This document shows, piece by piece, positions 43,974 to 52,197 of a stretch of 64,000 nt of DNA; position 1 is the first letter of the stretch, and each line of letters begins with the position of its first letter. The translations under genes were made by a program, and so were the position numbers. The stretch lies in NCBI GenBank assembly GCA_023441965.1, contig JAEZNB010000051.1, positions 1 to 64,000 on the forward strand, read 5' to 3'. A model generated the notes under the pieces. It saw only the letters and a program-made list of their open reading frames with translations. It was not told the DNA's origin and did no database searches. The DNA comes from Bacillota bacterium. Its GTDB lineage: Bacteria > Bacillota > Clostridia > Lachnospirales > Lachnospiraceae.

Positions 43974-45152
43974 ATGGAAAAGAAAATTTACCTTGACAAT
44001 GCGGCAACGACACAGACCAGACCGGAAGTTGTAGAAGCTATGCTGCCGTATTTCAACGATATGTATGGTAATCCATCCAGTGTTTACGAGTTTGCTTCTC
44101 AGAATAAGAAGGCTGTGGATGATGCGAGAGGAACCATTGCAAAGGCTCTCGGCGCCGATATTTCCGAGATATATTTTACCGCAGGGGGAACAGAGTCGGA
44201 CAACTGGGCTCTGAAGGCAACGGCAGAGGCTTATGAGAGCAAGGGTAACCATATCATTACCTCCAAGATTGAGCATCATGCGGTTCTTCATACCTGTGAG
44301 TATCTGGAGAAGAAGGGTTTTGAAGTAACCTATGTGGATGTGGATGAGGCCGGTATCATCAAATTGGACCAGCTGGAGAAGGCCATCCGCCCGACAACAA
44401 TCCTAATCTCAGTCATGTTTGCCAACAATGAAATCGGAACCATACAGCCGATTCAGGAGATCGGGGCCATAGCCAAAAAGCATAAGGTTCTCTTTCACAC
44501 GGATGCGGTACAGGCCTTTGGCCAAGTTGATATTAATGTCAATGATATGAATATCGATATGCTGAGTGCCAGCGCCCATAAGCTGAACGGTCCTAAGGGA
44601 ATTGGCTTCCTCTATATCCGAAAGGGTGTTAAGATCCGCTCCCTGATTCACGGAGGAGGACAGGAAAGGCAGAGAAGAGCAGGTACGGAGAATGTTCCCG
44701 GTGTCGTAGGCTTCGGCAAGGCAGTAGAGATCGCCATGGCGACGATGAAGGAAAGAGCCGAGAAGGAGACCGAGCTTAGGAATTATCTGATCAAAAGGGT
44801 ACTGGCAGAGGTACCGTATGTAAGACTGAACGGCGATCGGACGAGAAGGCTGCCCAACAATGTGAATTTCAGCTTCCAGTTCATAGAAGGTGAATCCCTT
44901 CTGATCATGCTGGATATGAATCATATCTGTGCATCCAGTGGTTCTGCTTGTACATCGGGCTCCTTAGATCCTTCCCATGTGCTTCTTGCCATCGGTCTTC
45001 CCCATGAGATCGCTCATGGTTCCTTAAGACTGACACTTTGTGAGGCGAACACCAAGGAAGAGATCGATTATACCATTGAAAAGATTAAGGAGATCGTAGA
45101 TAAGCTAAGAAAGATGTCTCCGCTTTACGAGGATTTTATAAAAAAAAGATAA
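43974..45152 (+). CDS. iscS: Cysteine desulfurase
   Basis: PLP enzyme that takes sulfur from cysteine for Fe-S clusters and tRNA thiolation. N-terminal YLDNAATTQTRPEV, PLP-binding Lys203 in SASAHKLNGPKG, and the sulfur-carrying Cys326 in CASSGSACTSGSLDPSHV. 392 aa. It lies 24 nt after iscR and 55 nt before iscU. The class-I NifS/IscS loop is present. It likely donates both to IscU and to MnmA, encoded downstream. Confidence 0.96.
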   Translation: MEKKIYLDNAATTQTRPEVVEAMLPYFNDMYGNPSSVYEFASQNKKAVDDARGTIAKALGADISEIYFTAGGTESDNWALKATAEAYESKGNHIITSKIEHHAVLHTCEYLEKKGFEVTYVDVDEAGIIKLDQLEKAIRPTTILISVMFANNEIGTIQPIQEIGAIAKKHKVLFHTDAVQAFGQVDINVNDMNIDMLSASAHKLNGPKGIGFLYIRKGVKIRSLIHGGGQERQRRAGTENVPGVVGFGKAVEIAMATMKERAEKETELRNYLIKRVLAEVPYVRLNGDRTRRLPNNVNFSFQFIEGESLLIMLDMNHICASSGSACTSGSLDPSHVLLAIGLPHEIAHGSLRLTLCEANTKEEIDYTIEKIKEIVDKLRKMSPLYEDFIKKR

Positions 45153-45207
45153 TATCACACTGGCCGGACAATAAACCAGCAGGATAAGATGTAATGGAGG
45201 AATGAAG

Positions 45208-45645
45208 ATGTATACACAGAAAGTAATGGATCATTTTACAAATCCCAGAAACATGGGAGAGATAGAAAATGCCAGTGGAGTCGGTACCGTAGGAAATGCT
45301 AAGTGCGGAGATATCATGAGAATGTATCTGGACATAGATGATCAGGGTATTATCCAGGAAGTAAAGTTTAAGACCTTTGGCTGCGGTGCGGCAGTTGCAA
45401 CCAGCAGTATGGCGACAGAGCTGGTGAAGGGGAAGACGATTCAGGAAGCTCTTCAGGTTACCAATAAGGCAGTGATGGAAGCTCTGGACGGTCTCCCTCC
45501 TGTCAAGGTACACTGTTCCCTCCTGGCTGAGGAAGCAATCCATGCAGCTCTCTGGGATTATGCAGAGAAAAAGGGGATTAAGATTGAGGGACTGGAGAAG
45601 CCGAAATCCGATATCCACGAAGAGGAAGAGAAGATAGAATATTAA
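45208..45645 (+). CDS. iscU: Fe-S cluster scaffold protein
   Basis: Scaffold on which IscS-derived sulfur and iron form a cluster. The three ligand cysteines are present: Cys33 in NAKCGD, Cys59 in TFGCGAA and Cys103 in HCSLLAEEA (numbered from ATG 45208). The neighbouring Asp35 is also kept. GGAGG fits ATG 45208 (MYTQKVMDHFTNPRN) better than ATG 45202. 145 aa, NifU N-terminal type. Confidence 0.95.
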   Translation: MYTQKVMDHFTNPRNMGEIENASGVGTVGNAKCGDIMRMYLDIDDQGIIQEVKFKTFGCGAAVATSSMATELVKGKTIQEALQVTNKAVMEALDGLPPVKVHCSLLAEEAIHAALWDYAEKKGIKIEGLEKPKSDIHEEEEKIEY

Positions 45646-45747
45646 GCTGTATCATATCCTTCTCTTCTGAAGAATGATAGAGGAAGCGAGCGCAGAGCAA
45701 CCCTGACCGATCCGATCCGGAGAAGCAGGATTTAGAAGGAGGATATG

Positions 45748-46890
45748 ATGAAAAAGGTAGTAGTCGGGATGTCCGGAGGTGTGGACTCCTCTGTGGCTGC
45801 ATACCTGCTGAAGAAGCAGGGCTATGAGGTCATTGGTGTGACGATGCAGATCTGGCAGGATGAGGATGTCTGCTCCATGGAAGAAAAGGGCGGCTGCTGC
45901 GGGCTAAGTGCGGTGGAGGATGCCAGAAGAGTAGCTTCCGTGTTAGATATCCCTTACTATGTAATGAATTTTAAGCAGGAATTCAAGGAAAACGTAATTG
46001 ATTATTTCGTGTCCGAATATCTACAGGCCAGGACACCGAATCCCTGTATCGCCTGTAACCGTTATGTGAAGTGGGAATCCCTGCTGCAGAGGTCCTTACA
46101 GATCGGAGCCGATTATGTGGCAACCGGGCATTACGCGGGAATAACCAGACTGGATAACGGAAGATATGTGATCAAGAATTCTGTTACGGCTGCCAAGGAT
46201 CAGACCTATGCCCTATATAACCTGACTCAGTTTCAGCTGGAGCATACACTGATGCCCGTCGGTGACTATACGAAGGATGAGATACGGGAGATGGCCAAGG
46301 AGCTTGGACTCCCGGTGGCAAACAAGCCGGATAGCCAGGAGATCTGCTTTGTTCAGGATAATGATTATGCAGGCTTTATCGCAGATTACCTGAAGGAGGA
46401 GCAGAACCGTAAGCTCTTGGAGAAGAGCCTTACAGGGTTAACCGGAGATGCCTCAGTGACCTATGGCATGACGCCCGGAAATTTTGTAGATCCTAAGGGA
46501 AATATCCTGGGCAGACATAAGGGTTTGGCACATTATACCGTTGGGCAGAGAAAGGGCTTAAATCTGGCAATGGGACAAGCCGTATTTGTGCTGGAGCTAA
46601 GGCCGGAGACCAATGAGGTGGTCATCGGTAATGCGCATGAGGTATTTTCTGACCGACTTTATGCCAATCAGCTTAATTTTATGGCGTTTGAGGATCTGGA
46701 GGGTGAGCTACAGGTTACCGCAAAGATTCGCTACAGCCATAAGGGAGCATCCTGCACCATCCGAAAGATTGCAAAGGATGAAGTGATTTGCACCTTCGAG
46801 GAGCCACAGAGGGCGATTACTCCCGGACAGGCAGTCGTATTCTACCAGGGAGATTATGTGGTCGGAGGCGGCACAATAATAAGAAAATAA
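45748..46890 (+). CDS. mnmA: tRNA-specific 2-thiouridylase
   Basis: Makes s2U34 in tRNA Lys, Glu and Gln. The PP-loop GMSGGVDSSVAAYLL is at the N-terminus. The catalytic pair of Cys is in NPCIACNRYVKW and EICFVQDNDYAGF, and the HYTVGQRKGL segment is family-specific. 380 aa from ATG 45748, which has better spacing from GGAGG than ATG 45745. It ends the isc operon and is followed by a terminator. Sulfur comes from IscS, consistent with the linkage. Confidence 0.96.
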   Translation: MKKVVVGMSGGVDSSVAAYLLKKQGYEVIGVTMQIWQDEDVCSMEEKGGCCGLSAVEDARRVASVLDIPYYVMNFKQEFKENVIDYFVSEYLQARTPNPCIACNRYVKWESLLQRSLQIGADYVATGHYAGITRLDNGRYVIKNSVTAAKDQTYALYNLTQFQLEHTLMPVGDYTKDEIREMAKELGLPVANKPDSQEICFVQDNDYAGFIADYLKEEQNRKLLEKSLTGLTGDASVTYGMTPGNFVDPKGNILGRHKGLAHYTVGQRKGLNLAMGQAVFVLELRPETNEVVIGNAHEVFSDRLYANQLNFMAFEDLEGELQVTAKIRYSHKGASCTIRKIAKDEVICTFEEPQRAITPGQAVVFYQGDYVVGGGTIIRK

Positions 46891-46919
46891 GTAAGCTTTA
46901 TTAATGCCAATGTGATAGG

Positions 46920-46973
46920 ATACCTCTTAAATAGACATAGGAACTAACCATGATCTATTTGGGGGGTATTTTT
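46920..46973 (+). terminator. Terminator of the isc-mnmA operon
   Basis: ATACCTCTTAAATAGA (46920-46935) pairs with TCTATTTGGGGGGTAT (46954-46969) including G-T pairs, then TTTTT. Confidence 0.82.
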
Positions 46974-47096
46974 ATGTCATAGTAATATGAAAGTAACATA
47001 CATAAATGAATCTCCTTTCTTCGATAAGACTTAACTTTATTCGCGCAATAAAGTACCATAATTATGAAAAATATGCAGGTTAAGGGAGATACCAAT

Positions 47097-47345
47097 ATGA
47101 CAAAAAAACATATCATTGCATTTATCATTACCCTCCTTGTAGATGAATGGAGAAAAAAGTGTAAATGCAGACATTAACTTTTGGCAGTATAATACAGTAA
47201 CGAATATGGATACTGGCGAAGTAAGGATCGAAATATATGGGTATTCGGGTTTTGATACTGATATTACGGTTCCGAGTTTAATCGATGGATAAAAGCCCCT
47301 ACCAGTATTAAGCTCTCAGCATCCAAAAAAGAAATGAAGGTGAAA
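47097..47345 (+). pseudogene. Remnant of an exported BspA-like / Ig-like surface protein
   Basis: AGGGAG and ATG 47097 begin a signal-peptide-like start (MTKKHIIAFIITLLV) that stops after 26 codons. In the +1 frame the stretch to TAA 47292 reads KSVNADINFWQYNTVTNMDT and ends FDTDITVPSLIDG, like the start of a leucine-rich BspA repeat. From 47295 the original frame resumes with APTSIKLSASKKEMKVKE, like a Big_2 bacterial Ig domain, until it meets the PHP gene. At least two frameshifts and a 3' truncation mark it as decayed. Confidence 0.6.
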
Positions 47346-47356
47346 GAAATTATGGT

Positions 47357-48244
47357 CTACAGCTTCTCCATCACAGGCTTTCCCTGATCAAAGCAGGCAT
47401 AGTAGCGGTAGCCGAGGCTCCTTAAAAGCTCCGCTACGATCGGGAAATCGTAGGCCAGCTGATCAGGGTTATGTGCATCAGAGCCGATGGTAATCAAATC
47501 ACCGCCTAACTCCCGATACCGTTTCAGCACTTCAATCCGGGGATGAGGATAACGTAAACCGTAGCGTAAGCCCGAGCTGTTCACCTCGATTCCCTTTCCC
47601 AGGGACAGAAGGGTCTTTAAAAGCTCGTCCAGCAGGTCTGCATATTTCTTATAGCTGTAGATCGAATAGATCTTATCATTCGCTTCTTCCCATTTATGTA
47701 TATTCTCTGGGGTGCACCCGGCCCTTAAGACCTGCCTATATGAAATCGCGGTAGGTATGTAGCGTACAATATAATCAATGTGACCGCATACATGGAAGTC
47801 CGGAAAGAGCCTGCAGTTGTCTATGATCTCCCGGAAATAGCGCCGGATACCTTCCTCTTCCGTGATATGCTCCCAAAACTCGGGATAATAGGGATCGATA
47901 TGGTCCACCACATGGGTGGAGCCGATCACAAAATCAAAGGAATAATGCTTCAGCAGAGAGGTCATCTGCTCACCGATCTGTGGCTGAAGACCAAGCTCCA
48001 CACCGTTCAGAATTTCAATTTTAGATCGGTAGCGCTCTTTGATCTCCCGGAGCTTCTTCTGCTGCTCATCAATATCGAACACAAAGCTGTAGCCACTCAT
48101 CATCTGGGGGTAATCATAATCCATATGATCTGTAAAGCATAATCTTTTCAGCCCCAGTCGGATGGCCTTCTCTACCATCTGCTCCATGGAGGCCTGACCA
48201 TCACTGGAGAAGTCAGAGTGAACATGATAATCTGCTATCACCAT
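47357..48244 (-). CDS. PHP-domain phosphatase, histidinol-phosphatase (HisJ/HisK) family
   Basis: 295 aa PHP fold with metal ligands in DYHVHSDFSSDG, CFTDHMDYD, LNGVELGLQ, GSTHVVDH, CGHIDYIVR and IGSDAHNPDQLAYDF. These are the motifs of the trinuclear-metal histidinol-phosphate phosphatases. No other histidine genes are adjacent, so a different small phosphoester is possible. It begins only 55 nt from the stop of rqcH on the same strand and may be co-transcribed. Confidence 0.87.
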   Translation of the reverse strand: MVIADYHVHSDFSSDGQASMEQMVEKAIRLGLKRLCFTDHMDYDYPQMMSGYSFVFDIDEQQKKLREIKERYRSKIEILNGVELGLQPQIGEQMTSLLKHYSFDFVIGSTHVVDHIDPYYPEFWEHITEEEGIRRYFREIIDNCRLFPDFHVCGHIDYIVRYIPTAISYRQVLRAGCTPENIHKWEEANDKIYSIYSYKKYADLLDELLKTLLSLGKGIEVNSSGLRYGLRYPHPRIEVLKRYRELGGDLITIGSDAHNPDQLAYDFPIVAELLRSLGYRYYACFDQGKPVMEKL

Positions 48245-48299
48245 TGCCTGATATTGTACCGGTCTACCTTCTCGGATTTGGACCGATACCGCTCCTTTC

Positions 48300-50072
48300 C
48301 TACTCTATTTGTGTAATTCCACTGATATCCGTTCCGGATAGCATGGAATAGTTCGTATAGTATACCACAAAGCCCGGCTTACCCCCGGTGGGTTTCTTAA
48401 CATTCTTGCGTAGAGTATAATCTATCTCTACCTTATCGGCATCCTTGGCTGCGGAATAATAGGCTGCCAGACGACCGGCCTCCTCGAAGGTCCGGTCCGG
48501 TAGCTCGGTCCCGCCTGCCTTCACGATGACATGGGAACCGGGCTGCTTCTTCGCATGGAACCACCAGTCCCCACCCTCGGCAAATTGGAAGGTAAGCTCA
48601 TCATTCTGATAGTTATTCTTACCAACATAGATATGATAGCCGTCGGAGGAAAGATAGTGCAGGGGCTTACTCTTCGGTGAGGACTTTTTGGTCTTGCTCT
48701 TTTGCCCCGGCTTGCCGGTCCGGTCCATAGATTTCCGTTTGATATAGCCATATTCCACCAGCTCTCTTTTCAATTCGGAGAGGTCATTTTCATCCGCTGC
48801 GATATCCATCGCGGTTCGGATCGATTCCAGATGGGTAAGCTCCTCCTCGGTTTCTTTGATCAAGGAGGTGAGGGCCTCGAAGGTTCGCTTCAGCTTTGCA
48901 TATTTCTCAAAATAATCCTTGGCATTTTCCATGGGGGTCTTCGTGGGATCCAAGGGTATGGTGATTTCCTTGTTATCATAATAATTCAGGGCCACAAGCT
49001 CCTTGGAACCGGGCTCCAGTGCATATCCATAGGTGGTGATCAGCTCACCATAAATCTTGAATTTATCCCTTTTCTCCGTATCCTTCAGCTGTTTCAGCTG
49101 AAGGTCATACTTCTTCCCGGCCCTGTCCAGAGCATTGGCTACGACCTTCCTAAGCTCAGCCGATTTCTGGCGGTTTCTTGTGACAGTATTCTTCTTGGCA
49201 TAATAAGCCTCCAGCATGGCAGAGACGGAAGAATAGGTCTGGACCTCATTACCTTCATAGCAGGATAGTGTGAGGCTGGAGAATTCAATCGGAGCTCCCT
49301 CCTTAAGGATGATATTGGGTAGGAAGCGGGCTTCCTTCACATCCTCCATCAGCCGTTCGAAGGTGCGGAAGAGGTGGATACCTGCAGCTTCACTTAAGCC
49401 GGAGCCGGGCTCATCCGCATCAAGAGAGGCCCTGTGGCAGATCTCATTGGCAATCAAGGGGCTTATTCCTGTCAGACCGGTATAAAGAGCCTTTCCGATC
49501 GGCAAGGGCTTGCTTATGACAGCCTTGTGAAAGGCCTCATAGCTTACTGTCAGGGGATCCTGCTTCTCCGAGGTCTCGGGAATGAAATAAGACCTACCCG
49601 GAAGGACTTCCCTAACAGAGCTGACAAACTGATTGATCCTCTTGATGCTGTCAATGATCACCATATGCTCGTCACAGAAGATGATGTTACTGTGCTTGCC
49701 CATCAGCTCAATAATGAGATACTTGATCTTCAGGTCACCCAGCTCATCCATATGCTCTATCTTAAAGTTAATGATACGTTCCAGTCCCGGTTGGGTAATA
49801 TCCAGCAGCTTAGCGTTGTTTAGATGCTTCCTTAAGAGCATGCAGAAGTTAGGAGCAGTCAGGGGGCTCGGCTTATTATGCTCTGTCAGGTAGATCAAAG
49901 GTAGCCCTGCTCCGGCAGAAAGCAACAGCTTATAGGGCTCTCTCTCATTTCCCTTGATCGTCAGCAGCAGCTCGTCCTTTTCCGGCTGAGCGATCTTATT
50001 GATTCTCCCCCCAAGCAGGGCGGAGCGCAGCTCCTCTATTACATTCGCAATTACGATGCCATCTAAAGCCAT
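48300..50072 (-). CDS. rqcH: Ribosome quality control protein RqcH (NFACT family)
   Basis: 590 aa. N-terminal NFACT-N domain (MALDGIVIANVIEELRSALL, GGRINKIAQPEKDEL), helix-hairpin-helix and coiled-coil middle (about 220-430), and C-terminal NFACT-R (LHYLSSDGYHIYVGKNNYQN, WWFHAKKQPGSHVIV). Bacterial Rqc2 homologue that binds stalled 50S subunits and adds C-terminal alanine tails; older names are FbpA or fibronectin-binding protein. AAGGAGG before the ATG at 50072 sets the start; the frame is open to 50108. Confidence 0.93.
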   Translation of the reverse strand: MALDGIVIANVIEELRSALLGGRINKIAQPEKDELLLTIKGNEREPYKLLLSAGAGLPLIYLTEHNKPSPLTAPNFCMLLRKHLNNAKLLDITQPGLERIINFKIEHMDELGDLKIKYLIIELMGKHSNIIFCDEHMVIIDSIKRINQFVSSVREVLPGRSYFIPETSEKQDPLTVSYEAFHKAVISKPLPIGKALYTGLTGISPLIANEICHRASLDADEPGSGLSEAAGIHLFRTFERLMEDVKEARFLPNIILKEGAPIEFSSLTLSCYEGNEVQTYSSVSAMLEAYYAKKNTVTRNRQKSAELRKVVANALDRAGKKYDLQLKQLKDTEKRDKFKIYGELITTYGYALEPGSKELVALNYYDNKEITIPLDPTKTPMENAKDYFEKYAKLKRTFEALTSLIKETEEELTHLESIRTAMDIAADENDLSELKRELVEYGYIKRKSMDRTGKPGQKSKTKKSSPKSKPLHYLSSDGYHIYVGKNNYQNDELTFQFAEGGDWWFHAKKQPGSHVIVKAGGTELPDRTFEEAGRLAAYYSAAKDADKVEIDYTLRKNVKKPTGGKPGFVVYYTNYSMLSGTDISGITQIE

Positions 50073-50493
50073 GTGGGTATTCCTCCTTATGCATACAGCC
50101 GGTCTCAAGCCTGTTCCTGCCAGGCAGCTTCCTCTACTGTCTATACGTGATGCCTCTTATGTTTCTGATAGCCTGCCAGACAGGCTGGTATATTCATGAA
50201 TTATAGCATATGTCTTTTGAAATGAATACCCTTTTATCATTCTGTCTGCATATTATTGTATGAAATGCAGAGCATAATATTAGTAAGAACATTCCGGCTT
50301 TACTGTAACAAAACTCACTAAATATTTATACAGCAGAAATGAATTTTTAGTTTACTTTTGAAATATATCTTAGCAGACTCTCACCGGAGAACAGGGAGTA
50401 CTAAAATGGATAAGCCCATTTTACTTGTGTTTACGCCATGATTATATAAACATGTAAAAAAGAAGAAAGAATTTCAGAATGTATAAAAAGTAC
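50073..50493. other. Intergenic region between rqcH and the gdhA promoter
   Basis: AT-rich, about 420 bp. It must hold the rqcH promoter on the minus strand, but I see no convincing -35/-10 pair. An 11-codon frame at 50405 is too short to support. No repeats or RNA motif recognised. Confidence 0.5.
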
Positions 50494-50522
50494 TTGCATT
50501 TACAAAAGAAGTCAACTATAAT
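50494..50522 (+). promoter_or_regulatory. Promoter of gdhA
   Basis: TTGCAT (50494-50499), 17-nt spacer, TATAAT (50517-50522). Transcription would begin near 50529, exactly where the first leader hairpin starts. Confidence 0.72.
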
Positions 50523-50528
50523 TGTAAG

Positions 50529-50574
50529 AGCAAATACAAAGGCGCATTTGCTTATTTTTATGCGCTCTTTTTTT
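50529..50574 (+). promoter_or_regulatory. Overlapping hairpins in the gdhA leader (attenuator-like)
   Basis: Hairpin 1: AGCAAAT (50529-50535) with ATTTGCT (50546-50552). Hairpin 2: GCGCAT (50542-50547) with ATGCGC (50560-50565), extended by AAAG/CTTT, then a run of T to 50574, a classical terminator. The arms share bases 50546-50547, so both cannot fully form at once. This is the layout of terminator/antiterminator control, though hairpin 1 could also simply fold first. Confidence 0.55.
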
Positions 50575-50606
50575 GTAATCATTTTTAATCAAAGGAGATT
50601 AAAATT

Positions 50607-51941
50607 ATGGGATACGTTGATGAGGTTATCGAGTTAGTGGTCAAGAAGAATCCGGCTGAACCGGAATTCCACCAGGCTGTTAAGGAGGTCTTAGAATCCT
50701 TAAGAGCTGTTGTCGACGCCAACGAAGAGAAGTTCAGAAGAGAAGCTCTTCTAGAGAGACTAGTTGAACCGGACAGACAGATTAAGTTCAGAGTACCCTG
50801 GGTTGATGATAGCGGCAAGGTGCAGGTAAATACCGGCTACCGCGTACAGTTCAACAACGCAATCGGACCTTATAAGGGTGGCTTACGTCTTCATCCGTCT
50901 GTTAACCTGGGTATTATCAAGTTCTTAGGCTTTGAGCAGATTTTCAAGAACTCTCTGACAGGACTTCCGATTGGCGGAGGCAAGGGTGGCTCCGACTTTG
51001 ATCCTAAGGGCAAGTCTGACCGTGAAGTATTAGCCTTCTGTACAAGCTTTATCACAGAGCTCTATAAGTATATCGGAGCGGATGTGGATGTTCCTGCCGG
51101 TGATATCGGTACAGGCGGAAGAGAAATCGGCTACATGTATGGTCAGTTCAAGAAGATCAAAGGAACCTACGAAGGTGTGCTGACCGGTAAAGGCTTAACC
51201 TATGGCGGATCCCTTGCAAGAACTGAAGCTACCGGTTATGGTTTATTATATCTTGTGGAAGAGATGCTAAAGTGCAACGGTAAGGATATCAAGGGCAAAA
51301 TCGCTACCGTATCCGGTTCCGGTAATGTTGCAATCTATGCAATTCAGAAGGCGCATCAGTTAGGTGCCAAGTGTGTCACCTGCAGTGATTCCAACGGTTG
51401 GGTTTATGATCCGGACGGCATCGACGTTGCAGCCCTTCAGGATATCAAGGAAGTAAAGCGTGCCAGACTGACCGAGTATAAGAAGTACAGACCAAACTCC
51501 GAATACCATGAGGGCAGAGGAGTATGGACCGTGAAGTGTGATATCGCTCTTCCTTGCGCTACACAGAACGAGCTGCTGATTGAGGATGCGAAGGCTCTGG
51601 TTGCCAACGGTTGCTTCGCAGTGGCTGAAGGCGCTAATATGCCTACCACTCTGGAGGCTACAGAGTACTTATTGGCTAATGGCGTATTATTTGCACCCGG
51701 TAAGGCTGCAAATGCCGGTGGTGTTGCTACCTCAGCACTTGAAATGACCCAGAACAGCGAGAGATTAAGCTGGTCCTTTGAGGAAGTGGATGCGAAGCTG
51801 AAGCAGATCATGGTTAACATCTTCCATAGCATGGATGATGCTGCGAAGAGATATCAGGCCCCCGGTAATTATGTGGTTGGTGCCAATATCGCAGGCTTTG
51901 AAAAGGTTGCAACCGCTATGATGGCTCAGGGCATCTGGTAA
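50607..51941 (+). CDS. gdhA: NADP-specific glutamate dehydrogenase
   Basis: 444-aa hexameric-type enzyme that makes glutamate from 2-oxoglutarate and ammonia. Substrate-binding core: QFNNAIGPYKGGLRLHPSVN, catalytic Lys in LPIGGGKGGSDFDPKGKSD and VPAGDIGTGGREIGYM; dinucleotide fold TVSGSGNVAIYAIQKA. The family and length point to NADP use in assimilation. AAAGGAG lies 8 nt before the ATG. A terminator-like leader precedes it and a strong terminator follows, so it is a single-gene unit. Confidence 0.96.
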   Translation: MGYVDEVIELVVKKNPAEPEFHQAVKEVLESLRAVVDANEEKFRREALLERLVEPDRQIKFRVPWVDDSGKVQVNTGYRVQFNNAIGPYKGGLRLHPSVNLGIIKFLGFEQIFKNSLTGLPIGGGKGGSDFDPKGKSDREVLAFCTSFITELYKYIGADVDVPAGDIGTGGREIGYMYGQFKKIKGTYEGVLTGKGLTYGGSLARTEATGYGLLYLVEEMLKCNGKDIKGKIATVSGSGNVAIYAIQKAHQLGAKCVTCSDSNGWVYDPDGIDVAALQDIKEVKRARLTEYKKYRPNSEYHEGRGVWTVKCDIALPCATQNELLIEDAKALVANGCFAVAEGANMPTTLEATEYLLANGVLFAPGKAANAGGVATSALEMTQNSERLSWSFEEVDAKLKQIMVNIFHSMDDAAKRYQAPGNYVVGANIAGFEKVATAMMAQGIW

Positions 51942-51961
51942 ATAATATAACATCAGGATAC

Positions 51962-51996
51962 ATAGGACTGTCATCTTTTATGGCAGTCCTATTTTT
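51962..51996 (+). terminator. Terminator of gdhA
   Basis: ATAGGACTGTCAT (51962-51974) pairs with ATGGCAGTCCTAT (51980-51992), one G-T pair, followed by TTTTT. Confidence 0.93.
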
Positions 51997-52041
51997 ATGA
52001 GCCAACTTACCGGTTAAGCTTAAATAGAGGAGCTCCTAGTT

Positions 52042-52137
52042 ATGGGTATGTCAAACGAGGAAGATTATCACGCAAAGAGTGCTACTCCGGTTTACCCACC
52101 AGGCTTTCTCCATATTATCTTCACAAGAGAATGCTAA
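52042..52137 (+). CDS. Possible 31-aa peptide ahead of the copper locus
   Basis: AGAGGAG precedes ATG 52042 by 9 nt; the frame codes MGMSNEEDYHAKSATPVYPP and ends FTREC. It may be a leader peptide or the relic of a longer gene. Only the SD and frame support it. Confidence 0.25.
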   Translation: MGMSNEEDYHAKSATPVYPPGFLHIIFTREC

Positions 52138-52144
52138 GCTTTAG

Positions 52145-52171
52145 TCATTCATGATACGGATAAGTGAATGA
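52145..52171. promoter_or_regulatory. Inverted repeat TCATTCA-N13-TGAATGA
   Basis: 7-bp arms with 13 nt between, 26 bp upstream of the HMA-SafE-cupredoxin start. Possible operator of the copper genes; I did not find a second copy in the locus. Confidence 0.25.
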
Positions 52172-52197
52172 AACTGAACTTAAACAGGAGGAGTTCA

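Noticed and set aside
48702..49268. 188-codon plus-strand frame inside rqcH
   Set aside because: Antisense shadow of a well-recognised NFACT protein; no SD.
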